From: Haliclystus octoradiatus
Taxonomy: Eukaryota; Cnidaria; Staurozoa; Stauromedusae; Haliclystidae
NCBI GenBank assembly: GCA_916610825.1
Contig: OU744454.1
Span: 13,957,836-14,021,835, forward strand
Direction of reading: 5' to 3'
DNA length: 64,000 nt
A program made the position numbers and the translations under genes. The notes beneath the pieces are model-generated. The model was not told where the DNA came from. It ran no database searches and saw only the letters and a program-made list of their open reading frames with translations. Shown piece after piece: positions 56,290-64,000 of the stretch (its first letter is position 1; the number at the start of each line of letters is the position of its first letter).

Positions 56290-57232
56290 TCACAAAAACT
56301 CTCTAAAATCTATGTGAATGGTCAACAAAATTGCAACTTCAATTTGATTTTGAAAAATGTTCAATTTTCATCACAAGCAAATGCAATGGTTCAAGCAACA
56401 CTTACAACTTGAACCCATATACTTCTCCAATTGTGAATAAGATCAAAGACCTTCGTGTAATTATCATTCCAGAGATATGAAGTCTTCTGCTCATTGCTCT
56501 ATGATATCAGCAAAGGCCTAAAACTCACGTTCATACTTGATAATGAAATGTTTCACATCAAGACATCCGCGTTTACTTGTCAACTCCTTCAAAATATACG
56601 TAAGACCTATATTAGAAACCAGTTTCCCTGTATGGAACCCTTGTTTGATGAAGGACGTAAAATCTCTTAAAAATCCAACGCCGATTCACAAATTTGTGTG
56701 TAGAACTGTAAATCTGGCTTTCAATGATTACAACGATCGTTTAAAACATCTTGATCTTGAAATATTAGAACTGAGGAGGATGAAGATGTAGATCTAGTTA
56801 TGATGTTCAAAATCACACACAATCTGATTGATCTATCTCTAACCTCCATCAATTGTAAATACAATGTAAATAAATATTCTATACGTGGTCATCCATTTAA
56901 ACTATATCCACTACAAAAATTCAGATTGAATAGTTCAAAACGTATGTTCTGTAACATGGTGATTCCTTGGTTCTTTACCTGAGTCTGTCATCATTTCAAA
57001 ACATTTCAGGGATTTAAAAAGTCACTCGATGAATTAGATTTATCGTTAATTTGTAACCATATTGTGCTTAATTAACTACATTAGCCTATATATATTGTAT
57101 TTGAAGTTATCTTGTTATATTTTTATTTTCAATTGTTAAATGACTGTATATAAGTAGAATTACTGTTGTGATAATTCCCTGATATTTGCCTGTCATTTTC
57201 ATTTTATGACAAATAAATCATATCATAATTAG
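56290..57232 (+). mobile_element. Decayed 5'-truncated CR1/L2-like LINE
   Basis: Frames show IMKCFTSRHPRLLVNSFKIY, YVRPILETSFPVWNPCL, LKHLDLEILELRRMK and MFKITHNLIDL, matching the ORF2 C-terminal third of the element at 59.4-62.2 kb. The tail TATTTGCCTGTCA...GACAAATAAATCATATC matches its 3' end. Several stops and frame changes. Confidence 0.8.
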
Positions 57233-57309
57233 TCCCATAGAATCATATGTGTTCTATTGCATATGTGAATGTTTGTATGTGGAGACACCAGGCCCGGATA
57301 GAGGGGGGG

Positions 57310-57750
57310 TCTCGTATGTCAATTGACAAACGTTCCTTTTCTCTCAATGACGTAATCATGACGTAATCTGGTTTTCTGCGTAATCATGTCTATGAAGTAG
57401 GGCCTTTTCAATTGAATGATCATTGCAAACGTCATCGCTCCCTATACTTATTCAATTGAACAGCCTGCATCAATCAAATGATCTCAGTCCGCTATGATTG
57501 GGTAACGATCAGAGACTTTAACAATTGACCTACTTTGATAACAATTGACATGATTTCTGTTTGGCACCTGATTGGTTAAAGATTGAAATTTTGATTCTCT
57601 TCGATAACAATTGACAAACTTTGTAACAATCGTGACATAGAAAATGTCAAACTGCAGATTGAGGCAAGTATTTGATTGGCAGAAACTCAAGCCTGTTCTT
57701 GCTTTACGCAATATGATTGGTTCTTAAACAATTGACAAACTACTTCAATC
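57310..57750. repeat. Cluster of iterated CAATTGACAAACT and ATTGG motifs
   Basis: CAATTGACAAACx-type sequences occur near 57318, 57522, 57543, 57604 and 57727. TGATTGG (inverted CCAAT) occurs near 57494, 57570, 57672 and 57714. They alternate over about 430 bp. Could be a regulatory array or the subterminal repeats of an unknown element. Confidence 0.5.
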
Positions 57751-58098
57751 CTGGACATATTTGACAGAGAGATAATCGGAACAAGTGCACATGATCGTTA
57801 AAGAAATTCAAAAAATACGAGCGGTAAACTTACTTGTTTTGACACACAGTCATTTTGTTGGCGTGCAGTCAGGAGCCATGACTGCTGTTTTGAACACTTA
57901 CTCACTTAGTATACAGTACATTCGAACATTTAAGCTATTATCTGAGTTTTGATACGTGGTGGAAGATTATCATAGAAGGACATCAGACGGCGAACGTTAT
58001 TTTATCTGCAGTTCTGGCCAAATCGTAAAATCGATTCAAGTTGTCATTTTCCCATATATATGTCCTCGAGAATATGGAATTACCAATGCGACTGTTAA

Positions 58099-59174
58099 AG
58101 TGGGAATAAACCCCCAGACTATCTTTACATATGTAGTAGAACCCGACGTGAAAAAAACAATGGCGTAATTTTTTTTTCGATCTGGAAATTATTTCTTGGT
58201 GAAAAACGCCTTCAAAGTGGTGTTTTGACCCAAATGTCGCTGAGAAAAAAAAGGGATTGGATCTAGCTTTATGACGACAAAGTCACAAGTCGTGCCGTTT
58301 GTCTAACAGACTTAAGAGTGGGCTGATCACGCGACATTATCTTTGAGGTGACCTAGTTCCGAGAAGTTACACAAAAAAAATTTCTGACAATACTGAGCCA
58401 TGAACAAACATATAAACTCGCGAATTACGTAAAAAAGATACAATTTGTGATTTCAGGAGCAGAATAAAATCGATTGAAACGCTCAGTCGAAATAATTTCT
58501 CGTAGCGTCATTAAGCGCGATGAATCTGATATAGATTGCGGATTAACACAAATGTCAGGCGGTGCGAGTGCTCCTTTGTGACTAGTCTAGTGACACATAT
58601 TAGTTACGTATTCTGGGTGACCGCAGTACTTCTCAAATCTTAATTAGTAGACACGTGCCCTTCGAACTAGCTTCATCCTACGCTATATAAGTTATAACTA
58701 TTTTTAACTCATCTGCAAGTTGTTCTTGAGTAAATTTTTCTACAAGATATCCTTTTCATGATCTAGATGTGAATGTAGCCTGTCTCTATTTGCACAGTCA
58801 TGCACAGACGACTTTTCCTCGAGATAGATGGTACTGCAAAGTATTAATTGTACTTTTTCGGATTTATTAAAGTATTACTAAATTATTAAATAGACATTTT
58901 TCAATTATTATTTCAAAGTTCAAGTTTGAAATTGATGTTTGTCTAGTAAAACTTAAACCATGTAATCGTATAGTTTATATACGACTGTAGATAGATATAT
59001 TATACTCAATACTCTAACAAAGTGTTCATCATTCATTCATCAAGCATTCAATTATTATAAAACCATCGAAAATTCTTCAGTACATTACACTGTAAATTCT
59101 ATAAAATATCTTGCAAGTCGTTGAGAACGCTCTGCGCCGGTTCGCTTTTCGGAAAATAGTACAAAAATGATATG
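58099..59174 (+). repeat. Dispersed TIR element, left part of copy B
   Basis: Starts AGTGGGAATAAACCCCCAGA just after TTAA (58095-58098). 58099-58450 is inverted at 10120-9770. 59014-59166 matches 4181-4309. The copy is then interrupted by the LINE and resumes at 63432. Confidence 0.75.
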
Positions 59175-59406
59175 TATGTATGTATGTATGTATTTTATTT
59201 GTCAACAATGGTGACAGGCAAATACAGGGAAACTTGTGGTTCCCACTTATGTAAAGCCGTTAAAAAAGTTAAGATATGTTATTAAGATAAAAGTTTTACA
59301 AACAAAAATTGCTACTCAAATATTTACAAGGCATTTAGAACTATCTAGCTAAGTTAAAAAGGTTATAAGATAAAATTTAAAGGTTACGACATTTGTACTA
59401 AAGTAT

Positions 59407-62217
59407 TTACAAGGTATTTAGATCTATGCTAGCTAAAGAACGTTTGAATGCTGGCACTGTCTTTGAAGTAACACATTTCTCTGGCAGAGAATTCCACCAA
59501 GGTATGACACGATTGCAAAAGTCATTTTGAATGGATTTAAACTTGGGGATTGATTTGGATTTTAATTTGTACGAGTTTCCTCTCATGTTGTATTTATTTA
59601 TATCAAAATCGCAAAGCTTATTTATGTCTAAATCGACCATATTATGGGTTATTTTAAACATAAAAATTAAATCGTTTTCAATTCTACGAGTTTCCAACGA
59701 TTCAAGATTGTAATATTTTAGTCTTTCAGGATATGACTTGTAATACAAACTGTCTACTCTTGAAGGGTTCATTTTTCTTGTTAAATGCCTTTGAACTTTC
59801 TCTATTGTAACAATATCTTTTTGAAGACAGGGATTCCACACTGGTGAAACCGTTTCCAACAGTGGGCGCACATATGTTTTGTAGGCTTTGACTAGTAATT
59901 CAGGATTACGACAGGTGAAACATTTTAATATTAAATAAAGTCTTGAATATGCTTTAGATGCAATCATTGAGCAATGAGAAGATGACTTTAGATCTGAAGT
60001 GAGGATAACTCCAAGGTCTTTGATCTTATTGACATGTTGTAAATAGTGTCCAGATAAGTTGTAATCACATGAAGGTATTTTCATGTTTCCTACACTAAAG
60101 ACTGAGCATTTTTCGAACGCGATACGTAGCTGCCACTTTTCTGACCATTGACAAAGGTTTTCTATGCTGTTAGATAAATCAGAGTTAACGTTTGCTGTAC
60201 TTCTGCAAGAGAATATCTTTGCATCATCAGCGAATAATTTAATTTGACAATCATCTTCAACACAAGTGACAATGTCATTAATAAATAAAATAAATAAGAG
60301 TGGTCCAATCACAGAACCTTGCGGTACTCCGCTGACAACGTTTAAGGGATTTGAATAGGTATCTTCGATACATACGATTTGAGAACGGTCAATTAAAAAT
60401 GAAGAAATCCAGTCCAAAAGTTCGTATTCGAAACCATAAGCACTTAACTTGATCAATAACTTACTATGTGATACCGTATCGAACGCTTTGCTAAAATCGA
60501 TATAAATTGTATCAACGCGTAGCCTTTTGTTCACTGCTTCACTCCAGCTATGTAACGTATCAATAAGCTGAGTACATGTTGAGCGACGAGTTAAAAAGCC
60601 ATGTTGTTCTTTTGTTAGCAAGTTATGTTTTCGAAGATAATCAAGCATTTGATTAACTATAATCGATTCCATCACCTTACACGAAATACAGGTTAAGGAA
60701 ACAGGGCGATAGTTTTGACATAGTGATGACTTTCCCTTTTTGAAGATCGGAATAACAAACGCAGTTTTCCAAACGTCCGGAATACAGCTTTGTAAAAATG
60801 ATAACTCAAACAGCATCGATAAAGGTAAAGCAATAGCAGTAGCAATGTTTTTTAACAAAAGTGCAGGGTACCCATCCGGCGTACGTGATGTTTTATTGGG
60901 TAAGTCCAATAGTGTGCGTAAAACATTTGAATACGAGAAATTAACATTTGACAGAAACGTTTCATCATCCGTTTGACGTGAAAATTCGGGAGTAAGGCCA
61001 TCATCTTCAGTAAAGACTGTAGAAAAATACTTATTGAATAAATTAGCTCTCTCTTTCGAATCCGTGATAATGTTACCGCTGTCATCTTTTAAAAGGGGCG
61101 TCGTAGGCTTAGACTGTAATTTAGAGTTTACAAAGGAATAAAACTTTGCAAGAGATGGATCCTCGAGCAGAGATTTTTCACGTTCAACATTAAAACCTTT
61201 CATTGCAGAATAGTATTGCTTCGAGACTTTTATATATTCAGCCTTATAATGATTTGAAGATATAGATTTGCGATACATTGCGCGTTTTTTCAAAGCTAGA
61301 GATCGAATTTGTTTGGGATATTTCGTCTTCTGCTTGATATTATTAAATTTTGGGACATACGATTCAATACAATAGTTCAAAATTCTGCAAATACTCTGCC
61401 AAAACAGCTCGACATTACCGTTAGCTTCTTCGAATAGTAATAGCCAATCAACACTCTGAACATAATCTGAGATACTCGTGAAGTCAGCTTTCCTAAAATT
61501 TCTTTTATTGCTGTTGCTGATCGATGGTTGACATGGTGGGACGTTGATGGAAAATTCTATTGCATTATGATCACACATTAGAGTGAACGGTTCAACCACT
61601 TCGATATCACTGACAAGTGACGGTTCTGAGGTAAACAGTAAATCTAAAAAGTTATTTATACGTGTAGGTTGAGCTACTACTTGATACAAATTGTTTTTCA
61701 TAATAGCGTCGACAAAACTCGTGTGACAATTATCTCCATAACTTATTGGAATATTCCAATCAATTGACGGATAATTAAAATCTCCAATTATAAAACACGG
61801 GAAAGTACAAATGGTACAGAAGTCTACAAACGAACACAGCTCATCAGTAGAAATAACAGAATTAGATTTGGAAGGTGCTTGGTATACACATGCCATTCGA
61901 TAAAATTGATGACTGGGCAGGTGAATGTCAATTACAAAGCATTCGAGATGAGTTAGATTTGATGGTATCTCTACGCAGGTAAATTTAATATTACTCTTGA
62001 CCAAAATGGCCACACCCCCACCAATGGCATCCGACTCTCTGTCTTTTCTAACAATAGTGTATCCAGTTGAGATTGTCAACATCGAATCTGGAATAATAGA
62101 TGATAACCAGGTTTCCGTAATGAAGATGACGTCATACACATAAGAATCAAGTATGACAATGAGACTGTCTAATTTATTTTGAATTGATCTGGCATTAAAA
62201 TAATAACATTTCAACAA
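59407..62217 (-). CDS. LINE ORF2: apurinic-type endonuclease and reverse transcriptase, about 936 residues
   Basis: Uninterrupted frame. N-terminal endonuclease blocks are YYFNARSIQNKLDSL, FITETWL, GGGVAILVKS, IIGDFNYPSIDW and CDHNAIEF. RT blocks are NYRPVSLTCISCKVME, TIYIDFSKAFDTVSH, SGVPQGSVIGPLLFILFIND and FADDAK (about residue 660), then a C-terminal region PVWNPCL...VIPWWNSLPEKC. This layout is that of CR1/L2-type (Jockey-superfamily) elements. The frame has no ATG at its 5' end: it opens at TTGTTGAAATGT, overlapping the ORF1 stop (TGA 62213-62211) in another frame, so translation probably depends on reinitiation or frameshifting. All catalytic residues I can see are present. Confidence 0.92.
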   Translation of the reverse strand: MLKCYYFNARSIQNKLDSLIVILDSYVYDVIFITETWLSSIIPDSMLTISTGYTIVRKDRESDAIGGGVAILVKSNIKFTCVEIPSNLTHLECFVIDIHLPSHQFYRMACVYQAPSKSNSVISTDELCSFVDFCTICTFPCFIIGDFNYPSIDWNIPISYGDNCHTSFVDAIMKNNLYQVVAQPTRINNFLDLLFTSEPSLVSDIEVVEPFTLMCDHNAIEFSINVPPCQPSISNSNKRNFRKADFTSISDYVQSVDWLLLFEEANGNVELFWQSICRILNYCIESYVPKFNNIKQKTKYPKQIRSLALKKRAMYRKSISSNHYKAEYIKVSKQYYSAMKGFNVEREKSLLEDPSLAKFYSFVNSKLQSKPTTPLLKDDSGNIITDSKERANLFNKYFSTVFTEDDGLTPEFSRQTDDETFLSNVNFSYSNVLRTLLDLPNKTSRTPDGYPALLLKNIATAIALPLSMLFELSFLQSCIPDVWKTAFVIPIFKKGKSSLCQNYRPVSLTCISCKVMESIIVNQMLDYLRKHNLLTKEQHGFLTRRSTCTQLIDTLHSWSEAVNKRLRVDTIYIDFSKAFDTVSHSKLLIKLSAYGFEYELLDWISSFLIDRSQIVCIEDTYSNPLNVVSGVPQGSVIGPLLFILFINDIVTCVEDDCQIKLFADDAKIFSCRSTANVNSDLSNSIENLCQWSEKWQLRIAFEKCSVFSVGNMKIPSCDYNLSGHYLQHVNKIKDLGVILTSDLKSSSHCSMIASKAYSRLYLILKCFTCRNPELLVKAYKTYVRPLLETVSPVWNPCLQKDIVTIEKVQRHLTRKMNPSRVDSLYYKSYPERLKYYNLESLETRRIENDLIFMFKITHNMVDLDINKLCDFDINKYNMRGNSYKLKSKSIPKFKSIQNDFCNRVIPWWNSLPEKCVTSKTVPAFKRSLASIDLNTL

Positions 62218-63203
62218 CGAGGAATTTGATGAGGTTGTTGTTGATGATTGAGGCCATTGATCAGTAGCTGTACTAGTTGATTGATTTTGGTCTCCATCCG
62301 ATCCAAGCGGATCGAGTCTGGAGGTACCGGGTGTGGCATCACCGGGTACAAAAAAGGAGGCTGTGCGGGAGGTTGCATCATCTGAGAATTAATTGGCAGC
62401 TGACAGGTGTCTTGAGAATTTGGATGTCTCCATTGAGTTACCATTGGTCGTATTTCATTTGCAGATGTTGTGTTGGATCTGTCTGCACCTGTATCAGCCC
62501 TTTCAGGTTGATTGTTTAATTCTTGCGGTTTAACCCCGGGTTTAACGGGAGATATTCGATCAGACCGAAGAAAGCGAATTGTTCCTTTTAAATGCAACGA
62601 TGGACAATTATTGTCATAACATGATCTTCTTTGATAAGAAGATTTACAAATAAATATGTGCGCTTTAGGACACATGTCTTTCGACAGTTTACATCCACCA
62701 CGAAATCGACCATTCTTTAGGTGACGCGTGCATACTTTAGGATGGAAATTTAAACACACACCATCTTTCCGTCCGGATAATCCGTGTTTGCATATTCCTT
62801 TCAATAAATCTTTGCACGTTTCCTTGTCTAGATCGCAACAGGCGTCATCGTCGGCACTGTCATTTGGTCCAACAGGAAAAATATTTGCGGTATTCCTAAC
62901 CTGAGTGTTTAATTGAGTGTTTACTGTCTGGTTGTCTTCATTTGAAATAATGGCGCCAGACTCAACTGTTTCGTCATCAAAATTATAACTTTGAAGCTCA
63001 ACATTTCATTCAGATTCTGTAATTTTTGTTGTTGATAATTTTTTCTTCAACATGACAATAAAATCAATAAGCTCTGCCTTAACTGGCCATTTAGGGTTTT
63101 CTCCACTCATAAAACTTTCACAGCATGATAAAATATTGCCATGATTAACTCCTGTTGTCGCGATTATAACAGTCTCCCACAACGTTTGATCACCAGTCGA
63201 CAT
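62211..63203 (-). pseudogene. LINE ORF1 with cysteine/histidine zinc-finger region and one internal TGA
   Basis: ATG at 63203 opens MSTGDQTLWETVIIATTGVN. TGA at 63008-63006 interrupts, after which the same frame continues to 62211. The second part has C/H-rich CCCH-like fingers (CKHGLSGRKDGVCLNFH, CTRHLKNGRFRGGC, CPKAH), a linker, and a C-terminal helix RMETKINQLVQLLINGL. ORF1 proteins of this type bind RNA. With the stop, only 65 residues can be made from this start, unless the TGA is read through or translation begins downstream. Confidence 0.75.
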
Positions 63204-63431
63204 AATAATAAAAAATAAATAATAAAACTATAAGTAGATACAGCAATCATCTAACGCGTGATAGCAATTTGATAATAAAGACCACTAGTAAGTATAATTG
63301 CTAAACATCTTGGATCGTTGAGAAATGATATAGGAGAATTAAATTCGTAAAATTTCAAAAATATTTTCGGAGAGTCAAAAACACGTCCGTTCGCTTGAAA
63401 CCTGAAACACCTGTATCTATGATATGATATG

Positions 63432-64000
63432 AGGGCTTGGACGTTCTTATTCAAGTTTAAAGCCATATACTAGAACTACAGTAATGCATATTCTATCATT
63501 TTTCTGTTTTGCAGTATATCTTCATTGCATAAATTGTTACCCTCTCCATCAACGTTATCTGATTAACAAAATTAGGGTTTTGCAATGTGAAGTCTCGTTC
63601 CTGATTATACATACGCGATCAATTTTTTACCATACTAGCTAGTATTCATTCCTTTGCTAGAAAGTAGAACATGTTAGCATCATGTCACAATCCGTAGTTT
63701 ATAGGATGCGGTAATACAGTGGCAGAAGCTACTTTGCACAAAATACCTTTCTACAGAGACGATAAATCAGATGGACAGATTTCGTTTCTGTGAAAAGAGG
63801 ACTATAAACCAACGGTTAATAGCGTTTTCCGCCATACATTTTGCTTTTTACCCTCAAAAGAATACTCCATTTTCAGTTCAGACATATGCTTACATCAATA
63901 AATTCTACTTAACTAGCTATTGTGGTCACCAGAGAATCTTTTGATATGTGTTAAATATGTGTGAGAATGATATGTCAAAATATAATCTGTCTAACGCGCG
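63432..64000 (+). repeat. Dispersed TIR element, right part of copy B
   Basis: Matches 9148-9735, starting AGGGC(T/C)(T/C)GGACGTTCTTATT, with small indels, up to the window edge. Confidence 0.85.

Larger units (their letters stand above)
59175..63423 (-). mobile_element. Full-length CR1/L2-like non-LTR retrotransposon, 4.25 kb
   Basis: Flanked by ATGATATG on both sides (59167-59174 and 63424-63431). On the minus strand it has a leader of about 220 bp, ORF1, ORF2, a 3' UTR of about 230 bp and a terminal (CATA)n tail at 59175-59195. Comparison with copy A of the host repeat defines both boundaries. Two truncated relatives lie at 40.8 and 56.3 kb. Confidence 0.9.

Noticed and set aside
1..64000. 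tRNA and rRNA genes
   Set aside because: No cloverleaf with intact A and B boxes and no ribosomal sequence was recognised by eye. A covariance-model scan would be needed to exclude tRNAs.

Overview
The window is AT-rich eukaryotic DNA from an invertebrate animal. Protein genes are split by GT-AG introns. About two thirds of it can be assigned to transposable elements of nearly every class: copia, gypsy, BEL/Pao, a CR1/L2-like LINE, Penelope, Crypton, and hAT/TTAA/TTA-type MITEs. A marine invertebrate is likely and a tunicate is plausible, but nothing in the sequence fixes the phylum.

Layout. 1-1732: 5' part of a copia retrotransposon, cut by the window edge. 1748-3303: head-to-head palindromic pseudogene of a repeat-encoded SPDTDV/CXC protein. 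4310-9147: complete gypsy element with identical 157-bp LTRs and a 5-bp target duplication, but with an altered RT catalytic motif. 9148-12000: dispersed repeats and MITEs. 12930-15412: a compact cluster, made of an intronless single-TM protein gene followed by a roughly 1.8-kb unit with long terminal inverted repeats, iteron-like motifs and three small unrecognised ORFs, one cut by a MITE. 15.9-22.4 kb: MITEs and mostly empty DNA. 22.4-27.7 kb: very long inverted repeats. 28.0-34.0 kb: decayed BEL/Pao element. 34.4-35.3 kb: hAT MITE. 35.5-39.9 kb: Crypton family, including a two-exon recombinase gene lacking catalytic residues, with Penelope fragments in its intron. 40.7-41.6 kb: LINE tail and palindromic MITE.

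Two host-type genes are well supported, both on the minus strand. The first, 48072-42338, has six exons and encodes a secreted protein of about 423 residues with acidic Ser/Pro heptad repeats, a WSC-like cysteine domain and a lysine-rich tail. The second, 53347-51354, has two exons and encodes a secreted DUF2237-family protein. Between them lies a 63-bp minisatellite (49115-50575) that is open on both strands.

57.3-64 kb: motif-rich DNA and a dispersed TIR repeat interrupted by a full-length two-ORF LINE (59175-63423). The same repeat, at about 4.2 and 9.1 kb, is interrupted by the gypsy element only a few bases away from the corresponding position. All coordinates were read by eye and exon joins were checked by codon phase. 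No homology search was possible.
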